Shown: positions 7,880-15,528 of the stretch, one piece after another | How positions within the stretch are numbered: the stretch's first letter is position 1 | Layout of the letters: the number at the start of each line of letters is the position of its first letter | NCBI GenBank assembly: GCA_964545665.1 | Contig: CAZJGF010000006.1 | Coordinates: 1 to 26,459 of the forward strand | Source of the DNA: CAZJGF01 sp964545665 | GTDB taxonomy: Bacteria > Chloroflexota > Dehalococcoidia > GIF9 > AB-539-J10 | Length of the DNA stretch: 26,459 nucleotides | Direction: 5' to 3' | The notes under the pieces: generated by a model | Told to the model about the DNA's origin: nothing | Database searches by the model: none | Seen by the model: the letters and a program-made list of their open reading frames with translations, nothing else | Translations under genes and position numbers: made by a program

Positions 7880-9025
7880 ATGGTGAAAAAGAAATTGGTT
7901 ATGTTGTTAGTGGCAGTGGTAGTGATTGTTGGCTGGGTGGCTGTTGGCTGTGCCCCCGAGGCAGCCCCGCCGCCAGAAGAAGAGGAAGAAGAAGCGGCAC
8001 CACCAGAGGAGGAAGAGGAGGCCCCGCCAGCACCACCAGCTGAAGAGGTGATAACTTGGAAGTTCCAGGACTCTTATGATGCTGCCAACCCGGCTCATGT
8101 CATTGCCGCGGAGCTTGCCGATGCTGTTACCAAGGCGAGTGGCGGGCGATTCGTTATCAAGAGCTTTACCGGTGGTTCCATCGTACCGGCAACGAAAGAG
8201 GTCGACGCCGTTGATACGAAGGTGTTGGAGATGACCTATACTTGTCCCATGTACAATCTGGACAAGTGGCCGGCGGCTGGCCTGTTCAGTGCCAGGCCGG
8301 GACAGTTGCCGAGCGAGAGTTTCTGCATCTGGTACAACCATGGTGAGGGCGCCGGGCTGATAAACAAGATGGTTGAAGGCTACAACCTGTATGTTCTCAA
8401 GGGCGCAGCCCCGCGGCCGGCAGAGATATGGGCCCACTCCACCGTTCCCATAGAGTCAGTGAAGGACATTAAGGGGCTCAGGATCCGCACGGCCGGCGAT
8501 GGTGGAGAAGTCCTGACCAGGATGGGTGCCTCGGTGGTCTTCATGCCGGGTGGAGAGCTCTATGAAGCCATGCAGAGGGGGGTGATTGATGCCTTTGAAT
8601 ACTCCAACTCGTCGGTAAACTGGGACATGGGCTTCCAGGAAATAGCCAAGTACGTTATTTTCTCGGCAACCCGGGCTCCCAGCGACCCCCTGATGTTCTT
8701 TGTAAACAGCGATGCCTGGGAGGAGCTGCCGGATGACCTCAAGCAGCTGCTGCAGGATGAGGCGCTGAGGTGGACGCAGGAGCACAATGAGTCGGAATTT
8801 GTGAAGTGTATTACCGCCGTGGAGAAGTTCAGAGACTATGGCTGTGAGCTGTCTCACCTGCCTGCCGATGTGGAAAAGGCCTTCCTGGCAGAAGCGGCAG
8901 CCTTCTATGCTGAGAAAGCCGCTGCGGAAGACCCAATCTTCGCCGAGATACTGAATTCCATGGCCGCGTTTGGGAAGGCTTACGCTGGATATATGACCCT
9001 CGATGCTCCTCTGGTTGCTGGGTAG
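7880..9025 (+). CDS. dctP: TRAP transporter solute-binding lipoprotein (DctP family)
   Basis: A 381-residue periplasmic-side substrate receptor for a tripartite ATP-independent transporter. Residues 1-24 are a lipoprotein signal: basic start, hydrophobic core and a lipobox ending at Cys24. A low-complexity Glu/Ala/Pro linker (25-57) tethers the domain. The DctP core follows, with the conserved substrate-carboxylate region PIESVKDIKGLRIRT and PGGELYEAMQRGVIDAFEY. The EYSN...GFQEIAKY stretch is reminiscent of 2-oxoacid and lactate-binding TRAP receptors, which would suit the downstream hydroxyacid genes; this is inference. AAGGAGG (7870-7876) is only three bases before the ATG, so GTG at 7883 may be the real start. 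Third-codon positions look more G+C-rich than in the etf genes, hinting at a different history for the transporter cassette. Confidence 0.93.
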   Translation: MVKKKLVMLLVAVVVIVGWVAVGCAPEAAPPPEEEEEEAAPPEEEEEAPPAPPAEEVITWKFQDSYDAANPAHVIAAELADAVTKASGGRFVIKSFTGGSIVPATKEVDAVDTKVLEMTYTCPMYNLDKWPAAGLFSARPGQLPSESFCIWYNHGEGAGLINKMVEGYNLYVLKGAAPRPAEIWAHSTVPIESVKDIKGLRIRTAGDGGEVLTRMGASVVFMPGGELYEAMQRGVIDAFEYSNSSVNWDMGFQEIAKYVIFSATRAPSDPLMFFVNSDAWEELPDDLKQLLQDEALRWTQEHNESEFVKCITAVEKFRDYGCELSHLPADVEKAFLAEAAAFYAEKAAAEDPIFAEILNSMAAFGKAYAGYMTLDAPLVAG

Positions 9026-9046
9026 GCATTAGGCTGGCCCTGACGT

Positions 9047-9083
9047 TACCCGACCGCCTCGGGTTTCTCGAGGCAGTCGGGTA
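9047..9083 (+). terminator. Stem-loop between dctP and dctQ
   Basis: A near-perfect 15-bp stem (9047-9061 pairs with 9069-9083, one C-A mismatch) encloses a 7-base loop. No run of T follows, so a full terminator is unlikely. Stem-loops after the receptor gene are common in binding-protein operons, where they stabilise or attenuate mRNA so that more receptor than permease is made. Confidence 0.6.
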
Positions 9084-9097
9084 TCGGGCGGTGAGGA

Positions 9098-9616
9098 ATG
9101 AGAGCCTTAAGACTCATATTAAAGGTCATTGACTCGATAAGCGAGCATGTGGGGTCGTCAGCCAGGTGGCTCTGCCCGGCACTGGTCTTTGTCGGAGCAT
9201 ATGACACGATACTGAGATATGCCTTCAACGCGCCTACGGTATGGGCGTATGAGACGATGATTATGCTGGGAGGGGCAATTTATGCCCTAGGCTGGGCATA
9301 TGACTATCTGCACAAGTCGCATATTAGAATAGACATTCTCTATACCCGCCTCTCGTCAAGGAGGAAGGCGCTCACTGACCTCATTTGCGCTGCCATATTC
9401 CTTTTCCCAATAATGGCAATACTCATAAAGACTTCTCTGTGGTGGGCGTGGAGGGCCTGGTCAATTGGTGAGGTGATGATTGAGAGCTATTGGTATCCGC
9501 CCGCCGCTCCATTCAGGACAGCAATTGCCGTAGGAATATGTCTTTTTGCCCTTCAAGGCTTGGCTCAATTCATCCGTGATTTGCACTTTGTCATAAGGAG
9601 AAAAGCCCTTGATTGA
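9098..9616 (+). CDS. dctQ: TRAP transporter small permease (DctQ family)
   Basis: A 172-residue membrane protein with four predicted helices (about residues 23-43, 47-65, 93-118 and 132-155). The signature GWAYDYLHKSHIRIDILY, an 'HxRxD' segment between helices two and three, is the hallmark of DctQ. It is the small membrane subunit that binds the large permease. The ATG is close behind a GGTGAGGA sequence, a tight spacing. The gene overlaps dctM by eight bases, which suggests coupled translation of the two permease subunits. Confidence 0.9.
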   Translation: MRALRLILKVIDSISEHVGSSARWLCPALVFVGAYDTILRYAFNAPTVWAYETMIMLGGAIYALGWAYDYLHKSHIRIDILYTRLSSRRKALTDLICAAIFLFPIMAILIKTSLWWAWRAWSIGEVMIESYWYPPAAPFRTAIAVGICLFALQGLAQFIRDLHFVIRRKALD

Positions 9617-10949
9617 ATTAAGCCCAGAGATCGTCACCATAATAATGCTGGGTGCTATCTTTCTCTGTGTTATGACCGGTTTCCCCTTGGCTCTTGTGGT
9701 AGGTAGTGTGGGATTAATAATGGGCTACCTACTGTTAGGGGATGCAACATTTGAAATAATCTATGTTCGGGTATATTCGCTGGCGCAGAACTATCCCCTT
9801 CTGGCTGTCCCCCTGTTCACCTTTATGGGGGTGATGCTCCAGCGCTCGGGGATAGCTGAGGGAATGTATGAGGCATTATATCTATGGCTCAGCGGGTTTA
9901 GAGGTGGGCTGGCAGTAACTACGGTGTTATTTGGCACTATCCTGGCCGCCTGTTTGGGGGTGATTACCGCTTCTGTCACCATGCTGACCCTTATCGCCCT
10001 CACACCCATGGTCAAGAGGGGTTATGACAAAGCTTTAGCCAGTGGGGCAGTTTGCGCCGGAGGAACCCTGGGTATCCTCATCCCACCCAGCGTTATGCTG
10101 GTTATTTACGGACCAATGGCTATGATATCGGTAGGGAAGCTGTTTATGGCGGCTATTTTCCCTGGACTTGTCCTTTCGGCTTTGTATTGTGCCTACATTG
10201 CAATAGACGCTTTTCTCCACCCACACAAAGCCCCCGCTGTTCCCGTTGAAGAAAGGAGAATCTCCTTAAGGGAAAAAACAACTAAGCTGCTCACCTCTAT
10301 GGTCCCCCCGGTGATGCTTATCCTGTCAGTTCTGGGAAGCATCTTTCTCGGGTTAGCCCCTCCCACTGAGGCGGCATCTGTAGGGGCCTTTGTTGCCACC
10401 CTGCTGGCCGTGGCCTACCGAAGATTCAGCTGGCGACTCCTTAGCGATACCGCGCTGGAAACGCTGAGAATCAGCAGCTTTGTGCTGCTGATAGGATGCC
10501 TTTCTTTCTCCTTTGTGGGAATATTCATCAGCGCTGGCTGTGGGGAGGTGGTATCCAATGTCATTATGAGTGCCCCCTTCGGGCGCTGGGGTGCCTTTGC
10601 CGCGGTGATGTTTATCGTTTTCATGCTGGGGTTTTTCATTGACTGGATAGGGATTGTGTTTATCATGGTTCCGATACTGGCACCCATTGGCCCCGCCCTG
10701 GGGTTCGACCCACTATGGTTTGGCATGATGATCTGCGTCAACCTCCAGATGTCCTTTATGACCCCCCCATTTGCCGTGTCCATATTCGTTTGCAAAGGTA
10801 GTGCTGCCCCGGAGTTGGGAGTGACCATGGCTGACATAATCCGGGGGATAATTCCGTTCGTTGTGCTCATAATGATTGGCATTGGCTTCTGCATTGCATT
10901 CCCACAGTTAATCCTCTGGCTTCCCGGCAAGATGCTGGTGGGATGGTAA
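9609..10949 (+). CDS. dctM: TRAP transporter large permease (DctM family)
   Basis: A 446-residue integral membrane protein, almost wholly hydrophobic, with about a dozen helices; it carries solute with a Na+ or H+ gradient. Recognisable DctM features are PLLAVPLFTFMG near residue 58, GGTLGILIPPSVMLVIYG near 151, and a second similar half containing a GFFIDWIGIVFIMVP-like segment and NLQMSFMTPPFA near the C-terminus. The TTG start is placed by AAGGAG at 9596-9601. The gene ends 102 bases before etfB. Confidence 0.93.
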   Translation: MIELSPEIVTIIMLGAIFLCVMTGFPLALVVGSVGLIMGYLLLGDATFEIIYVRVYSLAQNYPLLAVPLFTFMGVMLQRSGIAEGMYEALYLWLSGFRGGLAVTTVLFGTILAACLGVITASVTMLTLIALTPMVKRGYDKALASGAVCAGGTLGILIPPSVMLVIYGPMAMISVGKLFMAAIFPGLVLSALYCAYIAIDAFLHPHKAPAVPVEERRISLREKTTKLLTSMVPPVMLILSVLGSIFLGLAPPTEAASVGAFVATLLAVAYRRFSWRLLSDTALETLRISSFVLLIGCLSFSFVGIFISAGCGEVVSNVIMSAPFGRWGAFAAVMFIVFMLGFFIDWIGIVFIMVPILAPIGPALGFDPLWFGMMICVNLQMSFMTPPFAVSIFVCKGSAAPELGVTMADIIRGIIPFVVLIMIGIGFCIAFPQLILWLPGKMLVGW

Positions 10950-11003
10950 CGCAAACTAAGTCGGCTTTAGCTACACTCTACCCATGCCGTGTATAACGAA
11001 GGC

Positions 11004-11032
11004 TTGTTTTGTCTATTGTCGTAGATTATAGT
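11004..11032 (+). promoter_or_regulatory. Possible internal promoter before etfB
   Basis: TTGTTT (11004-11009), a 17-base spacer and TATAGT (11027-11032, 5 of 6 consensus positions) lie 20 bases upstream of etfB in the dctM-etfB gap. The -35 box is weak, so this is a candidate only. It could let the etf-dehydrogenase genes be expressed apart from the transporter. Confidence 0.35.
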
Positions 11033-11051
11033 TATCAGACCCGGAGGCAGC

Positions 11052-11858
11052 ATGATAAGCATTGTAGTTCCAATCAAGCAGGTCCCTGATATGGAGAGGG
11101 TGAAGTTCAACACGGAGACAGGCACGGTGGACAGGACCTCAGCAGCGGGGGAAATTAATCCCTTCGATTTGAATGCCTTAGAGGCAGCAGTTCAAATTAA
11201 AGAGCAGCTGGGCGGCACCGTGACCACGATAAGTATGGGTCCTCCCCAAGCGGAGTCATCTGTGAGGGATACTTTGTCGAGGGGGGCAGACCGCGGCATT
11301 TTGCTTGTCGATAGAGCATTTGCTGGCGCCGATACACTGGCTACCTCGTATACGCTTGCCAGCGCCATTAGAAAGTTAGGCGAGTTTGATCTAATTGTGT
11401 GCGGAGAGAAGACCGTTGACGGAGACACGGGCCAGGTTGGTCCTGAGATTGCTGAATGGTTGGACATACCGCATGTAGCTTATGTATCTGAGATAAAAGA
11501 AATAGGAGAAAAACTACTGGTTGTATGTGACATGGAGGGTGACCGCTACTCAATAGAATCGCGCCTTCCTCTCCTAATTACCGTAACGAAGGATATCAAT
11601 GTGCCTCGGCTTCCAGCCTTCGCCGACAAGTTAAAGGCAAGGAAGGCAGAGATTGAGAAATGGACTGCTGAGGATCTTTCTTCTGTCGCTGATACGAGTA
11701 GATTTGGGTTGAAGGGCTCGCCAACCAGACTAAACAAGGTCATAGTGCCGTCTGAGGAGGGTAGAAAAGGAGAAGTCTTCCGGGGCAGTCCAGCAGAAAC
11801 AACAGAAAGAATCATGGATGCCTTTGAGGAAGGAGGATTATTGCAGAACATAAGATGA
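11052..11858 (+). CDS. etfB: Electron transfer flavoprotein, beta subunit (LctB/FixA-like)
   Basis: A 268-residue ETF beta subunit that binds nucleotide and, with EtfA, passes electrons between flavin dehydrogenases and carriers. The start VVPIKQVPD, the GADRGILLVD strand and the motif DGDTGQVGPEIAE (123-135) are diagnostic. DGDTxQVGPxIAE is the pattern I associate with the electron-bifurcating ETF group rather than mitochondrial-type ETF, so NAD binding and bifurcation or confurcation are likely, but by inference. It is preceded by GGAGG and overlaps etfA by four bases (ATGA). The order etfB-etfA-dehydrogenase is that of Acetobacterium lctBCD. Confidence 0.93.
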   Translation: MISIVVPIKQVPDMERVKFNTETGTVDRTSAAGEINPFDLNALEAAVQIKEQLGGTVTTISMGPPQAESSVRDTLSRGADRGILLVDRAFAGADTLATSYTLASAIRKLGEFDLIVCGEKTVDGDTGQVGPEIAEWLDIPHVAYVSEIKEIGEKLLVVCDMEGDRYSIESRLPLLITVTKDINVPRLPAFADKLKARKAEIEKWTAEDLSSVADTSRFGLKGSPTRLNKVIVPSEEGRKGEVFRGSPAETTERIMDAFEEGGLLQNIR

Positions 11859-12838
11859 GTGACTATAAAGGTCTGATGGTTTTTGCTGAGCAGAGGGGTG
11901 GCAAAATCCATCCGGTTTCATACGAGTTGCTGGGCAAGGGGAGAGAGATAGCAGATAGGCTGAATGTGGAGCTCTTCGGTGTTCTATTAGGTGATCGGAT
12001 GGAGAAAGAGGCTAAAGAACTAGTTTGTTATGGCGCGGATAAAGTGTTCCTGTATGACCACCCTGCTTTAAAGGAATTCAACCTGTTAAACTACAAACAC
12101 AGTATAGTAAAGTTGGTAGAGGAGGTTAAGCCGGAGGTCTTCCTCTTAGGGGCAACTCACCTTGGCAGATCGCTGGGCCCAAGAATAGCCGTGGCCTTAA
12201 CTACGGGACTGACCGCGGATTGTATTGGTATAGACCTGGACGAACAAGAGAACTTAGTCTGGGTCCGTCCTGCGTTCAGTGGTAACATCCTTGCTTATAT
12301 AAAAACTTCTACAAGGCCGCAGATGTCCACAATTAGATATAAAGTGATGCAGAAGTGTGAGCGAGATCCTGGCAGAAGAGGACAGATAGTAACAAAACAG
12401 GTCGAGCTTGTAGACCCGGTGTTGACCCTGATAAATAAAGAGACGTTGAGAGGGGTCAACATAACAGAGGCTGATGTAATTGTTTCTGGTGGCAGGGGAC
12501 TAAAGAGACCGGAAGATTTTGGTATTTTGCACGGTTTGGCTGACGTCTTGGGTGGTGTAATAGGCTCCAGCAGGCCGCTGGTGGACGATGGGTGGATAGG
12601 AAAGGAGCACCAGGTGGGATTTAGTGGCAATACAGTCAGGCCAAAGCTCTATATTGCCTGTGGCATATCAGGAAGTCCCCAGCATTTGGCTGGGATGAGG
12701 GGGGCTGATACTATAGTGGCTATAAATGCCGATCCCTCGGCACCGATATTCAGGATAGCTGACTACGGAATCGTGGGTGATTTGTACGAAGTGGTGCCGG
12801 AATTGACGAATAAGCTTCAAAGGAGGTGCTCAAAGTGA
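11855..12838 (+). CDS. etfA: Electron transfer flavoprotein, alpha subunit (LctC/FixB-like)
   Basis: A 327-residue ETF alpha subunit. The C-terminal FAD domain is intact: SGGRGLKRPEDF (211-222), the SRPLVDDGW segment (239-247), QVGFSGNTV (253-261) and ACGISGSPQHLAGM (268-281). Unlike the lactate-dehydrogenase EtfA of Acetobacterium, there is no N-terminal ferredoxin-like extension with Cys clusters; the protein starts directly with the EtfA domain. Translation is probably coupled to etfB (ATGA overlap) and to the dehydrogenase (GTGA overlap). The last ~20 codons have a recognisable relic copy after larA. Confidence 0.93.
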   Translation: MSDYKGLMVFAEQRGGKIHPVSYELLGKGREIADRLNVELFGVLLGDRMEKEAKELVCYGADKVFLYDHPALKEFNLLNYKHSIVKLVEEVKPEVFLLGATHLGRSLGPRIAVALTTGLTADCIGIDLDEQENLVWVRPAFSGNILAYIKTSTRPQMSTIRYKVMQKCERDPGRRGQIVTKQVELVDPVLTLINKETLRGVNITEADVIVSGGRGLKRPEDFGILHGLADVLGGVIGSSRPLVDDGWIGKEHQVGFSGNTVRPKLYIACGISGSPQHLAGMRGADTIVAINADPSAPIFRIADYGIVGDLYEVVPELTNKLQRRCSK

Positions 12839-14205
12839 TAAACGTCGAAGGGTTGCAACGTATTGTTGGGGAAGATTGGGTCATAACCAAGAGGGACCAA
12901 ATGGAAAGCTACTTGGTGGACGAAACATATTTGGGCGTGCGGCCTGAACCTGCCGACAATGTTGTCGTGGTAAAGCCAGCCAGTACCGAAGAGGTCTCGG
13001 AGATACTAAAACTGGCTAACAGGGAAAATACCATCGTATATCCTAGAGGTGGAGGCACAGGGCTGGTAGGAGGGGCTATCCCCACGGAAGATGGCGTAGT
13101 CCTCTCTCTGGAGAGGCTGGACAAGGTTGAGGAGGTGGACAAAGAGAACCTGATGGTAGTTGCCCAAGCGGGAGTTACGCTGGGGCAGTTGATAGAGACG
13201 GTAGAGGATGCTGGCCTTTTCTTCCCTCCACATCCTGGAGATGAAGGTGCGCAAGTCGGCGGTCTCGTCGCCTGCAATGCTGCCGGGACAAGGGCGATAA
13301 AGTACGGAGTCATCAGAAACTACGTGAAAGGCGTTGAAGTAGTACTTCCCACCGGTGAAGTAATAAGTATGGGGGGAAAACTGCTCAAAGACAACCAAGG
13401 ACTTGATTTAATGCATTTGCTCATAGGCAGTGAAGGAATTCTGGGCATAATAACCAAGGCAATTTTTCGGTTATATCCCAAGTTTGCTGGCATGGCAACC
13501 TTGGTCGTGTCATATGATGATCGTCACGAAGCGATAAACAGCGTTCCCAAGATATTGCAAAGTGGGGTAATTCCACTGGCCATAGAATATGTGGAAGCTA
13601 AGGAGGTTGAAATGTCTGCGCAGCACCTGGGGCTGAAATGGCCGGCAGCGAAAGGAAAGGCTCACTTAATCATAATAGTGACAGGTGCGAATGAGGACGA
13701 GGTATATTTCCAATGTGAGCAGATATCAAATGTCTGCCAAGAATATAAGGCTATTGATACTCTGATTGCCGAGAGGAGGGAGGAGCAGGCAGATATCCTG
13801 AAGATAAGAAGCGAAATGTATACACCGCTGAAGCCCAAGATTGCAGATGCCCTAGACATAACTGTCCCTCCAGCCGATATAGGGAGAATCCTGGACGAGA
13901 TGGACAGGATCGCACAGCGGTTTGACACAACCATTCCGGTGTTTGGCCACGCCGGAGATGGTAACTTGCATCCCAATCTACTGAATGATTTATTGGAAAA
14001 GGGAACCCTTAAAGAGGTGAAAAGAGAAATCTACAAGGCGACCCTTAATTTAGGTGGAGTTGTGACTGGGGAGCATGGTATGGGAAAGATCAGACTTAGC
14101 GAATTCGATCTCTGTCTGGATGAGAAGTCAAGGGTATTGATGAAAGAAATTAAGCGAGTATTCGACCCGAATAACATATTGAATCCAGGAACTGCCATAA
14201 TGTGA
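12835..14205 (+). CDS. lctD: FAD-linked 2-hydroxyacid dehydrogenase (LctD/GlcD type), intact copy
   Basis: A 456-residue FAD_binding_4 / FAD-oxidase C-terminal protein, expected to oxidise a 2-hydroxyacid such as lactate, glycolate or glycerate to the 2-oxoacid. PRGGGTG (70-76) is the FAD pyrophosphate loop; GSEGILG (198-204), GHAGDGNLHP and GEHGMG are further family signatures, the last two near the substrate site. The start is set at GTG 12835, not at GTG 12826: AGGAGG covers 12821-12826, the GTGA overlap with etfA is typical, and the second copy aligns codon for codon from an ATG at this place. Placement behind etfBA indicates that ETF is its electron partner, as in LctBCD. It overlaps larA by four bases. 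Confidence 0.93.
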   Translation: MINVEGLQRIVGEDWVITKRDQMESYLVDETYLGVRPEPADNVVVVKPASTEEVSEILKLANRENTIVYPRGGGTGLVGGAIPTEDGVVLSLERLDKVEEVDKENLMVVAQAGVTLGQLIETVEDAGLFFPPHPGDEGAQVGGLVACNAAGTRAIKYGVIRNYVKGVEVVLPTGEVISMGGKLLKDNQGLDLMHLLIGSEGILGIITKAIFRLYPKFAGMATLVVSYDDRHEAINSVPKILQSGVIPLAIEYVEAKEVEMSAQHLGLKWPAAKGKAHLIIIVTGANEDEVYFQCEQISNVCQEYKAIDTLIAERREEQADILKIRSEMYTPLKPKIADALDITVPPADIGRILDEMDRIAQRFDTTIPVFGHAGDGNLHPNLLNDLLEKGTLKEVKREIYKATLNLGGVVTGEHGMGKIRLSEFDLCLDEKSRVLMKEIKRVFDPNNILNPGTAIM

Positions 14206-15464
14206 GTAGGAAATTTGAACTTCCTTATGGTGATTCTACTGTTGAGGTCAACATACCGGCGGAAAACCTGAGCTTTGTTTTAGACATAAAGGATGAGAAG
14301 GGCGTTGAAAACGAGAGTGAGTGCATAATAAATAGTTTGAGATGTCCAATAGAGCACTCGGCTCTTCGTGATTCTGTCAACAGGGGTGATAGTGTTGCAG
14401 TTATAGTCACAGATAATACGAGGGCTTGCCCTGACGATAGGCTGCTTCCGCCGATACTAGCTGAGCTGGAGGAGAAAGTAGCTCGAGAGAATATAACGAT
14501 AATAGTTGCCCTGGGTTTGCACCGGGCGTTGGATAGAGAACAGTTGGCCAGATTGCTCGGTAAGGATATAGTTGAAAGGTACAATGTCATAAATCATGAC
14601 CCAGCGCAGACTACATATCTGGGAGAGACCTCCAGGGGCATCCCTGTTGACATAAATAATAGAGTGGTGGAGGCAGATTTCCGAATCTCCACTGGGTTTA
14701 TCGAGCCTCACTTCTTCGCTGGTTTTTCTGGCGGCAGAAAAAGCATTGCGCCTGGTGTGTTTAGCCTGAGGTCAGCTTACAAGAACCATAGCTACAAAAT
14801 GATAGAAGACCCCCATTCCAGGGCTGGCATTCTTAAGGGGAATCCAATACATGAGGACATGGTGGAACAGGCAAAGATGGCCAAACTCGATTTCATAGTT
14901 AACGTGCTTCTGAACAAGAAGAGGGAAATTACACATGTAGTGGCTGGAGACCCAATAGAAGCCCATGAAAAGGGGTGTGAGATAGAAAGGGAGATCGCCG
15001 GGGTGAAAGTCAATCATAAGGTAGACATTACAATCACCACAAATAGTGGAGCACCTCTGGATCTGGACCTATACCAGACTGTTAAGGGGATAGATAATGC
15101 CTCAGTGATAACCCGTGATGGAGGAAGCATAATAATAGCCTCGTCCTGCAACACAGGTGTTGGTCCAGAAGAATTCAGGGAGGTGCACGCATCGGTTGAC
15201 TCTCCCAAGGGCGTCCTTCAGAAGATTAAGCGTGAAGAACCCATAGGTGTTCAATGGCAAAACCAAATACTGGCGCGGGCTCAACTGAGAAACGATATCT
15301 ACCTGTTGTCCAATCTCGGTGATGACGTGGTTAGAGATATGATGATGACTCCAATTCATACCATGGAAGAGGGTTTAGGAAAAGCATTTGAAGCCCTGGG
15401 ATATGATGCTGAAATTGCCGTGATGCCCGAAGGGCCGCTGGTTCTTCCCTTGTTGGGGAACTGA
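14202..15464 (+). CDS. larA: Nickel-pincer 2-hydroxyacid racemase/epimerase (LarA family)
   Basis: A 420-residue LarA-family protein. Residues that in Lactobacillus LarA hold the pyridinium-thioamide nickel-pincer cofactor are present with matching spacing: Lys180 in GGRKSIAPG as the covalent site, His196 as Ni ligand, His170 in EPHFFAG and His107 in LGLHR as catalytic pair (Lactobacillus Lys184, His200, His174 and His108). The likely role is inversion at C2 of lactate or another 2-hydroxyacid so that the dehydrogenase can use both stereoisomers. LarA relatives act on many hydroxyacids, so lactate is not certain. Cofactor genes larB, larC and larE are not in the window. The GTG start overlaps the lctD stop (GTGA). 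A stump of a second copy lies at 16892. Confidence 0.9.
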   Translation: MSRKFELPYGDSTVEVNIPAENLSFVLDIKDEKGVENESECIINSLRCPIEHSALRDSVNRGDSVAVIVTDNTRACPDDRLLPPILAELEEKVARENITIIVALGLHRALDREQLARLLGKDIVERYNVINHDPAQTTYLGETSRGIPVDINNRVVEADFRISTGFIEPHFFAGFSGGRKSIAPGVFSLRSAYKNHSYKMIEDPHSRAGILKGNPIHEDMVEQAKMAKLDFIVNVLLNKKREITHVVAGDPIEAHEKGCEIEREIAGVKVNHKVDITITTNSGAPLDLDLYQTVKGIDNASVITRDGGSIIIASSCNTGVGPEEFREVHASVDSPKGVLQKIKREEPIGVQWQNQILARAQLRNDIYLLSNLGDDVVRDMMMTPIHTMEEGLGKAFEALGYDAEIAVMPEGPLVLPLLGN

Positions 15465-15528
15465 TGAAGACCTGCACAGACCAGGGCCGCGACTGACCAG
15501 CAAAGTGAAACGGAGGCACTCAGAATGA
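15463..15528 (+). pseudogene. Relic of the etfA 3' end (duplication remnant)
   Basis: Directly at the larA stop, a frame reading DLHRPGPRLTSKVKRRHSE and ending in TGA (15526-15528) lines up without gaps with the last residues of EtfA (DLYEVVPELTNKLQRRCSK, also ending in TGA). Asp, Leu, Pro, Leu-Thr, Lys, Arg-Arg and Ser positions match. The TGA overlaps the ATG of the following dehydrogenase exactly as in the first copy. It shows that the duplicated unit began inside etfA. Confidence 0.7.

Noticed and set aside
7972..8052. Repetitive GAA/GAG/GCC-rich tract as a DNA repeat
   Set aside because: It encodes the Glu/Ala/Pro linker behind the lipobox of DctP, a usual feature of such lipoproteins.
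7907..8437. Long antisense frame inside dctP, and a similar one at 10415-10954 inside dctM
   Set aside because: They are shadows of G+C-rich coding sequence with low-complexity or unnatural composition, no RBS and no recognisable domain.
12826..12834. GTG at 12826 as the start of lctD
   Set aside because: It lies inside the ribosome binding site. GTG 12835 has proper spacing and aligns with the ATG of the second copy.
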